NCBI GenBank assembly: GCA_947381875.1
Contig: CANCXY010000045.1
Span: forward strand, 1-16,801
Source of the DNA: an uncultured Clostridia bacterium
Lineage (GTDB): Bacteria; Bacillota; Clostridia; Oscillospirales; Ruminococcaceae
Direction: 5' to 3'
Length of the DNA: 16,801 nt
The notes beneath the pieces are model-generated. The model was given only the letters and a program-made list of their open reading frames with translations. It searched no databases and had not been told where the DNA came from. The translations under genes were made by a program, and so were the position numbers. Each line of letters starts with the position of its first letter. Within the stretch, counting starts at the first letter, position 1. Positions 7,342-13,874 of the stretch are shown here, piece after piece.

Positions 7342-7791
7342 TTATAATCTTTGTATTTCTTTTAACGCCTTTTGAATATCTTTATAAACCAACGGCTGCA
7401 TACTGTCATCATATATACCTATATCCGTCTTATGCAGGGCGCAAAGGATATCGTCCTTCAATTCCGGCTTATATTTGGCAACAAGCGGCAGCAGTTTGAT
7501 ACATTGTCTCGCTGTAATGGGTTTGGTATCTATTATGTGTTCTAAATATTTATCAATGATTTCGTCGATTTTATAATCTTTATCCCATTTTGCATTATAG
7601 GCAAGCAGGGTTAGCCCTCTGGTTCGGATATAGGAGTTGTCGCTGTCAAGCATATCGCTCAGCCTGTCCATATACGGATAAACGCTGTCTGCCGCTTCAC
7701 TTTCTTTTATCAGTTCCTGTAACGCTTTATAGGCGGCAGTATTATTTTTATCGAATAATGATTCAAATTTCTTTTCTATATTTAGCGGCAT
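7342..7791 (-). CDS. Small alpha-helical (HEAT-like) repeat protein of unknown function
   Basis: A 149-residue protein, almost entirely helical, Lys/Asp/Leu-rich, without signal peptide or membrane segment. Helix pairs such as YMDRLSDMLDSDNSYIRTRG and the following LTLLAYNAKWD look like HEAT/ARM-type repeats; similar clostridial proteins are sometimes labelled SufBD-like, but I see no Fe-S cluster assembly motif. The function is unknown; a protein-binding scaffold is the plainest guess. The start at ATG 7791 has AGGAG six nt upstream; a TTG at 7809 is less likely. It is the last of three minus-strand genes in a block visibly poorer in G+C than its neighbours, suggesting acquisition. Confidence 0.78.
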   Translation of the reverse strand: MPLNIEKKFESLFDKNNTAAYKALQELIKESEAADSVYPYMDRLSDMLDSDNSYIRTRGLTLLAYNAKWDKDYKIDEIIDKYLEHIIDTKPITARQCIKLLPLVAKYKPELKDDILCALHKTDIGIYDDSMQPLVYKDIQKALKEIQRL

Positions 7792-7896
7792 AGTGTTCTC
7801 CTGTTCCAATACAGATTTTTCTCTTTTTTATCCCTTCAAATTTTTATTTACTGCCCCAGCCATTTCCCAAAATCGGAAGTGAATTGAGCAGATTCT

Positions 7897-8382
7897 TTAG
7901 ACCTCTTTATATAGCAGCCAGAAACAAGGGCATGACCTCGGCTGCATATTTTCGTCTCTGTCACAGGGATCCTCTATGCACTCTTTTACCTTTATTGTGA
8001 AACCAAGCCGCGTATATAAACGAATATTCGCCATATCTGTGGTGTCAACACCAATAGATACCCTTTGATATCCCAAATCCTTTATGTGTTCCATCACATG
8101 ACAGATCAACTTTGTCCCGAATCCCTGACCACGGAAATCTGCTCTCACTCTAAATGCACAAAGATATGCGGTTCTTTTGCCATCTGCAAAATCTTTGTCC
8201 TCAAGGTCATAGAAAACATACAGCTCTCCAACCAGTTCTCCATTATCGTCGAGCGCCCAAAATTCGGCATTCCCTCCTTTTATATTGTCGCAAAAGAATT
8301 TTGCATTAGAAGAAGCAGTATGAATGCTCTCATATCCCCACAATTCCAACAGCTCATGCTCTGCTGCTTTTCTAATCTTCAT
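7897..8382 (-). CDS. GNAT family N-acetyltransferase
   Basis: A 161-residue protein with the GNAT fold. Motif A, the acetyl-CoA pyrophosphate loop, is seen as FRVRADFRGQGFGTKL around residues 77-92, and motif B as NIRLYTRLGF (about 119-128). An acidic central stretch (DNGELVGELYVFYDLED) forms the usual strands 2-4. The substrate cannot be read from sequence. GGGAGG lies 9 nt before the ATG. It is 36 bp downstream of the CPBP protease gene stop and 105 bp upstream of the helical-repeat gene, all on the minus strand; the first two could share a transcript. Base composition is lower in G+C than the flanking genes. Confidence 0.9.
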   Translation of the reverse strand: MKIRKAAEHELLELWGYESIHTASSNAKFFCDNIKGGNAEFWALDDNGELVGELYVFYDLEDKDFADGKRTAYLCAFRVRADFRGQGFGTKLICHVMEHIKDLGYQRVSIGVDTTDMANIRLYTRLGFTIKVKECIEDPCDRDENMQPRSCPCFWLLYKEV

Positions 8383-8418
8383 GGGCTTTATCCTCCCATT
8401 TAATCCTCTCGTTTTATT

Positions 8419-9189
8419 TTATAGAGCGCCCTGTTTCTTTAATTCCATAACACTATATATCCCCAAAATGATATACACCGGCACAATCATATACAATGTT
8501 ACATCGGCATACCCGCTTATGCTTGAAAAGCAGTACGGAAGCGCACAAACATTGATAAGAAAATGAATTATGACAGGCAGCCACAGATTGTTTGTTCTCT
8601 TGTAAATCATCCCAAAAAACACACCCATGCCTATTGTCCAGATGACCTTGCTTACTATAGTAGACAAAGGCTGTCCCAGCATACCGAATATATGTCCCAC
8701 GCCAAAAATCACGGATGACAACACAACCGCAGTCAAAGTACTGTTTTTACTTTTTGCAAACACCTTTTCAATAAGGTTCAACAGCAGGCCGCGCACATAC
8801 AATTCTTCGACGATTGCAACACCGATATAATATATCACGCCCTCCACAAGCACTTTTGCAAAAGACGGCTGGCGGTCAAAAGGCGATAGCCCTACATAAA
8901 ACGCAATAAATCCCATCCCCGCAACCGCCGCCCCAATGAACCCATATTTTTTGAGGCCGTCCGCCAATCCTGCTTTTCTGAACCCCAATTCCCATTCCGG
9001 GCACAGCTTTCTTAAAAACAGAAAAGCCGCTATTCCTATCATGATGAAATTTATCATCAACGTAAAATAGACAGGCTCTATATCCGCGACCTGGATATTG
9101 ACAAAAAACGCACTTGGGATACCTGTTATATCCATAAATGCAATTCCTATAGTCAAAATTGCCATATAAGCAAGCTGCCGTCTGTTCAT
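8419..9189 (-). CDS. CPBP family intramembrane glutamic protease (CAAX/Abi type)
   Basis: A 256-residue multi-pass membrane protein with about seven hydrophobic segments. All three family motifs are present in the second half: EExxxR in VEELYVRGLLLN, FxxxH in FGVGH and HxxxN in HFLIN, so the catalytic site looks intact. Members process prenylated proteins or peptides in the membrane, some being immunity proteins for bacteriocins; no bacteriocin gene is seen here. ATG 9189 has GGTGAT five nt upstream; a TTG at 9240 would extend it by 17 polar residues and is less likely. It is the first gene of the AT-richer minus-strand block. Confidence 0.9.
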   Translation of the reverse strand: MNRRQLAYMAILTIGIAFMDITGIPSAFFVNIQVADIEPVYFTLMINFIMIGIAAFLFLRKLCPEWELGFRKAGLADGLKKYGFIGAAVAGMGFIAFYVGLSPFDRQPSFAKVLVEGVIYYIGVAIVEELYVRGLLLNLIEKVFAKSKNSTLTAVVLSSVIFGVGHIFGMLGQPLSTIVSKVIWTIGMGVFFGMIYKRTNNLWLPVIIHFLINVCALPYCFSSISGYADVTLYMIVPVYIILGIYSVMELKKQGAL

Positions 9190-9259
9190 ATCATCACCAC
9201 TAAAAAATACAGATTTATTCCTGCTAAAAATATCCAACAATACGCCGTCTCCCCGCCGC

Positions 9260-10798
9260 TCACATCAGCGGCGAGAACAGGCGCAGGGCGGTTTGAAGCA
9301 ACCAGCGGAAGAACGGGAGCTTGCGCACGTCCTCAAATGTCACCTCGCGGCTCTCGGCGATGGCAGCGCGCACGTCGTCGCGCACGTCGCGCACGATGCG
9401 TCCACCATAGAAAGCACAGCAGTTTTCAAAATGCAGGTACAGGCTGCGGTAATCCATATTTGCGCTGCCCACAATAGCCTCTTTGTCGTCGCTGACATAC
9501 ATCTTTGCGTGGATAAAGCCGGGGGTATACTCGAAAATGCGCACGCCCGCCTCCAACAGGCGCGGATAATAACTGCGCGTCACCGCGTATACATACCATT
9601 TATCCGGGATGCCCGGCGTAATGATGCGCACATCCACGCCGCTTTTCGCCGCCAGGCACAGCGCGCTGATCATCTCGTTATCTATGATGAGATACGGCGT
9701 GACGATATAGACATAGCGCTCGGCGCGGCGCAGTACATTCAGGTAGGCGTTTTCCGATATCGTCTCGCGGTCCAGCGGGGAATCGCAGTAGGGCTGCACA
9801 TAGCCGTCCGCCTCATAGCGCGTCCGGGGCAGGTAGTCGGCGTAATGCGTGCGCGTGCCGGAGACGAAATCCCACATTTTCAGGAACGTCACCGTCAGCG
9901 AATAGACGCCGGGGCCTTTGAGCATCAGCCCTGTATCTTTCCATACGCCGAAGCGCTCCTTGCGGTTCACATACTCATCCGCGAAATTCAGGCCGCCGGT
10001 AAAGCCTGTTTCCCCGTCAATGACAGCAATCTTGCGGTGGTCGCGGTGGTTGAGCATTTTGTAATCCGATATATGCAGGGAAAAGCGGACGGGGTTGAAC
10101 ACCAGGCACTTGATGCCCGCGGCGCGCAGGGTATCGTCGTAGTTGTTCGGGAGGGTGAACATGGAACCGAACCCGTCATAGAGCAGGCGCACATCCAGCC
10201 CCTCGGCGGCTTTCTGTTTGAGGACCTCCAGCGTCTCCCCCCACATGGACCCTTCCTCAATGATAAAATATTCCATATAGATTGACCTTTTCGCGGCGCG
10301 TATCTCCTTCAAAAAGCGCGCAAAGAAATCCTGGCCCAGGGGGAAATACTCGCTTTGTGTGTCCGTATACAGGGGCGCGGCCGCATAGGCGGAAAGGTAG
10401 TCCACACTGCGGCGGAAGGTGGGGTCGGCGGTGAGAAGCGCGTCCATCACGTCGCTGTCGGGGCGCATGGCGGCGCTGGCCTCTAACTCGATATCCGCAA
10501 ATTTTTCGGTGTTCTTGCGCGTGGCGAACTGGCTGCCCCACCACAGATAAAACAGCGCGCCCGTGATGGGCAGGAATATCACGATCAGCATCCACATGAT
10601 GCGGTAGGCCGGGTTGACATCATCATGTTCAATCACCGCCACAATAACCAGCGTACTCACCAGCGTCAGCACCGTATACGCCACCGTGCCCACGCGGCTG
10701 AACTCAACGATCAGCGCGATAAAAAAGCATATCTGGGCTAAGATCAAAACCGCAAACAAAAACGTTTTCGATAAAACAAACCGCAAAACCCGTTTCAT
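9260..10798 (-). CDS. cls: Cardiolipin synthase (phospholipase D superfamily)
   Basis: A 512-residue membrane enzyme that condenses two phosphatidylglycerol molecules into cardiolipin and glycerol. The N-terminus has two or three hydrophobic helices (about 12-31, 38-56, 66-87) with the PLDc_N-type segment. Both HKD motifs are intact: H254-R-K256 to D261 (HRKIAVID, followed by TGGLNF) and H430-A-K432 to D437 (HAKMYVSD, followed by GSANMD). Length is typical. ATG 10798 has GGGAGG about 10 nt upstream and begins the hydrophobic N-terminus; the frame is open further upstream to 10954, but that part crosses a hairpin repeat and is not coding in my view. It lies 62 bp after the cyclophilin gene on the same strand. 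Confidence 0.96.
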   Translation of the reverse strand: MKRVLRFVLSKTFLFAVLILAQICFFIALIVEFSRVGTVAYTVLTLVSTLVIVAVIEHDDVNPAYRIMWMLIVIFLPITGALFYLWWGSQFATRKNTEKFADIELEASAAMRPDSDVMDALLTADPTFRRSVDYLSAYAAAPLYTDTQSEYFPLGQDFFARFLKEIRAAKRSIYMEYFIIEEGSMWGETLEVLKQKAAEGLDVRLLYDGFGSMFTLPNNYDDTLRAAGIKCLVFNPVRFSLHISDYKMLNHRDHRKIAVIDGETGFTGGLNFADEYVNRKERFGVWKDTGLMLKGPGVYSLTVTFLKMWDFVSGTRTHYADYLPRTRYEADGYVQPYCDSPLDRETISENAYLNVLRRAERYVYIVTPYLIIDNEMISALCLAAKSGVDVRIITPGIPDKWYVYAVTRSYYPRLLEAGVRIFEYTPGFIHAKMYVSDDKEAIVGSANMDYRSLYLHFENCCAFYGGRIVRDVRDDVRAAIAESREVTFEDVRKLPFFRWLLQTALRLFSPLM

Positions 10799-10815
10799 AA
10801 TCACTTTTCCTCCCG

Positions 10816-10833
10816 CCTTACAAAAATGTAAGG
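10816..10833. promoter_or_regulatory. Inverted repeat beside the cls ribosome binding site
   Basis: CCTTACA and TGTAAGG (7-bp perfect arms, 4-nt loop) lie on the leader side of cls, ending 4 nt before its GGAGG. It may be an operator or an RNA hairpin affecting ribosome access. No known site is recognised. Confidence 0.35.
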
Positions 10834-10860
10834 TCTCCGGCAAAAAAATATATCCTGTCC

Positions 10861-10938
10861 TCATATTCCCCGCCCAGGATAGGATTCCAAAGGGGCTGCG
10901 CCCCTTTGGCGGAAGTCCAGAGGGCGGCGCCCTCTGGT
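10861..10938. repeat. Modular hairpin repeat, family A, copy 3 (partly coding)
   Basis: Two modules, CCAAAGGGGC/GCCCCTTTGG (10887-10909) and CCAGAGGGC/GCCCTCTGG (10917-10937), with an incomplete left part. On the minus strand it is read through by the cyclophilin gene and supplies its last 25 codons and stop. Confidence 0.9.
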
Positions 10939-11676
10939 GGGCACTTCCTCCCAATCCCCCTGTACCGGCGGCGCGGCATATGTGCCAACAGTAACGCTCT
11001 CTACCGTGACAGCCTCCTTGCTGGCCGCGATGGCGTCTACCACGTCCATCCCCGCGTACACCTGGCCGAACACGGTGTCCAGGTTGTCCAGTTCGGGCGC
11101 GCCGCCTACGGCGGTATAGCCGTCCGCCACGGACTGGCGCACGCCCGCTTCCGTGAGGGCCTGCGCGGCCTTTTTGGTGACGGAATCCTGCGGGACGGCC
11201 ACAATGTAGAACTGGCTGCGGTTCCCCTCATCCTGCACACAGGCCATAGCGACCGCGCCCGTGAAGTGGTGCAGGCTGTCGGAAAGCTCTACCGGGTAGG
11301 GCGTGCCGCCCCAGATAGTAGAGCCGCCGGTGCCCGTGCCGGTGGCGTCGCCGGTCTGGATGAGGTAATCGGCCACGACGCGGTGGAACGGCAGGCCGTT
11401 ATAGTAGCCCTGGGCGGCGAGGCCGGTAAAATTTTCTACAGCCATCGGGGCCGCGTCGGGATATAATACAAACGAGATATCGCCAAGCGAGGTGGTGAGC
11501 GTGGCGATCATGGCCCCTTCGGCGGGGGGCTGGAGCTGCGCTTCGGCCTGCGGCTGTGTCTCATTGCGCGTGCCGCCGCTCTCCGTGGAGGCAGCAGACG
11601 AGGGCGATTTTTCGCAGGCGGCGAACAGCACAGCACACCAGAGAAGCGCACACAGCAGCGCGGCAGCTCGTCTCAT
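10861..11676 (-). CDS. Cyclophilin-type peptidyl-prolyl isomerase lipoprotein
   Basis: A 271-residue lipoprotein: an N-terminal hydrophobic signal with lipobox LFAAC (acylated Cys21), a Ser/Gln/Glu linker to about residue 55, then a cyclophilin domain (about 56-235). Conserved cyclophilin features are FHRVV with Arg99, LIQTGD, GAVAMA, NRSQFYIV and TVFGQV. It should catalyse proline isomerisation of proteins folding outside the membrane, acting in the same compartment as HtrA. ATG 11676 has AAGGAG 11 nt upstream; the frame extends further up but without a signal-like start. Odd feature: residues 247-271 (TRGRRPLDFRQRGAAPLES and following) are encoded exactly by a family A hairpin repeat, so the original C-terminus was replaced or extended by it. 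Confidence 0.94.
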   Translation of the reverse strand: MRRAAALLCALLWCAVLFAACEKSPSSAASTESGGTRNETQPQAEAQLQPPAEGAMIATLTTSLGDISFVLYPDAAPMAVENFTGLAAQGYYNGLPFHRVVADYLIQTGDATGTGTGGSTIWGGTPYPVELSDSLHHFTGAVAMACVQDEGNRSQFYIVAVPQDSVTKKAAQALTEAGVRQSVADGYTAVGGAPELDNLDTVFGQVYAGMDVVDAIAASKEAVTVESVTVGTYAAPPVQGDWEEVPTRGRRPLDFRQRGAAPLESYPGRGI

Positions 11677-12092
11677 GACAGAACACTCCTTGTCCGGAAA
11701 AGATTTTCCAAGAGCGCCCACTCTACAGAGATATTTTCCCTGTGTCCCCCCGTTTTGCGGGCGGGAATACACGCAAAAGCCCTTTTTCCGGGGCGCGCCG
11801 GATTTCATCCTATTGTACACCATTTTACGGGAAAAATCACCATGTAATTTTGAACATTTGCATATTTTTTGCGCGGGACTCGTTTTGAATTACAGGGATC
11901 CTTTTCCTGTATTCCCCCTTCCGCGGGCGGGGGACCCTCAAAACGCCCCTCTTTGCAGGCGGGGAAACGCGCCAAAACCCTTTGCCCGCGCTTCCCTGAC
12001 ATTTTTGGCAAATAAAATTCTATTTTCCCTCTTGACGGGAAGGGGCGTTTTGAGTACAATAGTAACATGGACTTGAGAGGGGGCGACGGCCA
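11677..12092. repeat. Intergenic region with family B repeat relatives
   Basis: This 416-bp gap between divergent genes has no convincing gene. At 11726-11810 is an imperfect palindromic element sharing CAGAGATATTTTCC (11726-11739) with the sigma-factor repeat, with GTGTCCCCCC and GGGCGGGAATACAC as arms. At about 11894-12010 is a second relative sharing AAACCCTTTGC (11975-11985), a GCAGGCGGGGAAA stretch and CCCTGA-TTTT with the sigma-factor copy. The promoter of the DUF1292 gene lies at its right end. Confidence 0.6.
12032..12060 (+). promoter_or_regulatory. Sigma-A-type promoter of the DUF1292 gene
   Basis: TTGACG (12032-12037), 17-bp spacer, TACAAT (12055-12060), 32 bp before the ATG at 12093. 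It may also drive the structured RNA downstream, since no terminator separates them. Confidence 0.8.
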
Positions 12093-12407
12093 ATGCGGGA
12101 AGAACTGGATCTGCCGGAGGATTATACGCCGGATATCCTGACGCTTACCGACGAGGACGGCAAGGAGTTCAGTTTTGAAGTGCTGGACGCCGCCGACTGG
12201 AACGACGCGCACTACCTTGCGGTCGTGCCCTATGCCGAGGATTCCAAAGAGCGACTGGAAGAAGACGCCGAGCTTATCCTCATGCGCGTGGGCGATGAGG
12301 AAGGCGAGGAATACCTGGATGTGGTCGATGACGACGATGAGCTTGCCGCTGTGAGCGAAATGTTCGCGAACCGTTTGCAGGAATTGTATGACATTGACCT
12401 TGACTGA
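12093..12407 (+). CDS. DUF1292 (YrzB-like) acidic protein
   Basis: A 104-residue very acidic protein with the DUF1292 pattern: an LTLTDEDGKEFSFEVLD strand pair, a YLAVVPY strand, a LILMRV strand and a C-terminal helix (VSEMFANRLQELYD). In many Firmicutes it sits beside alaS and ruvX (yrzB); here it stands alone, and its molecular function is not known. AGAGGGGG lies about 10 nt before ATG 12093. A strong promoter is directly upstream. Downstream, with no terminator between, is the 6S-like RNA, so the two may share a transcript or the RNA may start in the last codons of this gene. Confidence 0.9.
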   Translation: MREELDLPEDYTPDILTLTDEDGKEFSFEVLDAADWNDAHYLAVVPYAEDSKERLEEDAELILMRVGDEEGEEYLDVVDDDDELAAVSEMFANRLQELYDIDLD

Positions 12408-12417
12408 TTTAGCCGAC

Positions 12418-12615
12418 AGCCTGCCCTGTGCGATTTGATGCGCCATATATTTAATCCTACTAACCATCAAAGGGGAGCCCGTTGTCCTTGTGAGGGGATC
12501 GCAGACCTCCCGCCCGGTTTCGGCCGCAAGCGGAAGAAGGGAGCGTGAAACTCCGGCAGGGCACCCACCTGCCAAATCGGTAGGTTTTGGTGTGGCGCAG
12601 ACGGCAGGGCAGGTT
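12418..12615 (+). ncRNA. ssrS: 6S RNA (SsrS)-like structured RNA
   Basis: A region of about 195 nt folds as one long rod with a central bubble, the form and size of 6S RNA, which binds sigma-A RNA polymerase by imitating an open promoter. Pairings seen: CCTGCCCTG 12420-12428 with 12605-12613; TGCGCCA 12439-12445 with 12593-12599; GGG 12473-12475 and GCCC 12477-12480 with 12564-12566 and 12559-12562 (one A-A mismatch); CTCCC 12507-12511 with GGGAG 12539-12543; an apical CCG/CGG loop near 12524-12533. A small hairpin CCTGCC/GGTAGG (about 12568-12584) lies on the 3' side of the bubble; alternatively GTAGG 12580-12584 pairs with CCTAC 12456-12460. A terminator follows closely. The identity rests on structure and remembered family features, not an alignment. 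Confidence 0.65.
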
Positions 12616-12627
12616 TGTTTACAAAAA

Positions 12628-12662
12628 CGCGCGGCGGCTCTCCCGGCCCGCCGTGTTTTTTT
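12628..12662 (+). terminator. Rho-independent terminator after the 6S-like RNA
   Basis: GCGCGGCGG pairs with CCGCCGTGT (two G-T pairs) around a 10-nt loop and runs into seven T ending at 12662. It begins about 13 bp past the closing stem of the RNA, which supports a plus-strand transcript. The rest of the 360-bp gap (12663-12767) holds no clear promoter or metal-regulator site that I recognise. Confidence 0.85.
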
Positions 12663-12767
12663 GCATTTTCACAGCTTTGTGTAATCCCTGAAAATATCCC
12701 CGCGAGCCAGGCGCTTCCGGCAGGGCGGCTCTCCGGGCACGCGGGCAGGAAAAGGAAGGAACAGAAT

Positions 12768-13874
12768 ATGACAAAGATCACCATTGTTTCCGGTTTTTTG
12801 GGCGCAGGCAAAACGACGCTCATCAAAAAGCTGATCCCCACCGCCTATAAGGGTGAAAAGCTGGTGCTGATTGAGAACGAGTTCGGCGAAATCGGCATTG
12901 ACGGCGGGTTTTTGAAGGAGGCGGGCATTCAGATCACCGAGATGAACTCCGGGTGCATCTGCTGCAGCCTGGTGGGGGATTTCGGCGCGGCGATGGAAAA
13001 AGTGCTGGCCGAATACGCGCCGGACCGCATCCTCATTGAGCCGTCGGGCGTGGGCAAGCTCTCCGACGTGATCCGCGCGGTGCAGCGGCTGGAAGCGCCG
13101 GTGGAGCTTGCCGGGTTCGTCACCGTGGCTGACGCGACCAAGTGCCGCATCTATATGAAGAATTTCGGCGAGTTTTACAACAACCAGATCGAACACGCCA
13201 GCGCGATCATCCTGAGCCGCACGGCGGGCATGCCGCAGGAGAAATTGGACGCCGCTGTCGCGCTGCTGCGCGGGCACAATGAGAAAGCGCCTATCGTCAC
13301 AACGCCGTGGGAGGCGTTGTCGGGCGAACAGCTTCTTGACGCGATGGAGCAGAAAAACAGCCTGATGGCCGAGCTGACCGCTTTGGCCGAGGAGGCGCAG
13401 GAACACGATCACGAGCATGAACACTGCCACTGCCACGACCATGAACATGAAGGGCACGAGCATCACAACGAGCATGAGGAGCATGAACATCACCACCACG
13501 AACAGGAAGAACCCGAACACCACCACGACCACGAGCATGAAGGGCACGAACATCACCATCATCACAACCACGAGGGCCACCACCACGCCGACGAGGTGTT
13601 CACGAGCTGGGGGCTGGAATCGCCGAAGAAGTACACAAAGGAAGAAATCGAATCCTGCCTGACGGCGCTGGATACGGGCAAATATGGCGGCGTACTGCGC
13701 GCAAAGGGCATTGTCCCCTGTGCGGACGGGACGTGGATCCATTTTGACTATGTGCCGGAGGAACACGACGTGCGCACAGGCGGTGCGGACTACACCGGGC
13801 GCCTGTGCGTAATCGGCGCGAAGCTGAATGAAAGCGGCCTGTCCGCCCTGTTCGCGGGGGAGGCGCAGGCATGA
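12768..13874 (+). CDS. CobW/COG0523-type GTPase with His-rich metal-binding region
   Basis: A 368-residue G3E-family protein, probably a metal (zinc-type) chaperone. Walker A GFLGAGKTT is at 9-17, ENEFGEIGIDGG at 36-47, the metal-site motif CICC at 63-66 and EPSGVG at 91-96. Residues 213-273 hold 32 His among Glu and Asp, with HEHEGHEHH occurring twice (225-233 and 255-263). A CobW_C-like domain follows (about 277-362). Odd point: where the guanine-specificity motif NKxD is expected, the sequence reads ILSRTAGM, so base recognition may be altered. ATG 12768 has GGAAGG about 8 nt upstream; the frame is open upstream but runs through the terminator. Its stop overlaps the next gene's start (ATGA). 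Confidence 0.93.
   Translation: MTKITIVSGFLGAGKTTLIKKLIPTAYKGEKLVLIENEFGEIGIDGGFLKEAGIQITEMNSGCICCSLVGDFGAAMEKVLAEYAPDRILIEPSGVGKLSDVIRAVQRLEAPVELAGFVTVADATKCRIYMKNFGEFYNNQIEHASAIILSRTAGMPQEKLDAAVALLRGHNEKAPIVTTPWEALSGEQLLDAMEQKNSLMAELTALAEEAQEHDHEHEHCHCHDHEHEGHEHHNEHEEHEHHHHEQEEPEHHHDHEHEGHEHHHHHNHEGHHHADEVFTSWGLESPKKYTKEEIESCLTALDTGKYGGVLRAKGIVPCADGTWIHFDYVPEEHDVRTGGADYTGRLCVIGAKLNESGLSALFAGEAQA

Noticed and set aside
7342..9189. Anti-phage defence island
   Set aside because: CPBP proteins are sometimes labelled Abi, but that label alone is not defence evidence; no nuclease, toxin, or recognised defence partner is present.
9254..9273. Hairpin over the cls stop codon (CGCCGCT/AGCGGCG) as terminator
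   Set aside because: No T-run follows on the minus strand; the stem overlaps coding sequence and may be chance in GC-rich DNA.
12663..12767. Zur-type operator upstream of the CobW pair
   Set aside because: No AT-rich palindrome of the Bacillus Zur type is present in this GC-rich segment.
12669..13766. 365-residue open frame antisense to the His-rich CobW gene
   Set aside because: It is the mirror of the CobW gene; its Val/Met/Phe-rich stretch is simply the reverse of the His/Glu codons, not a membrane protein.
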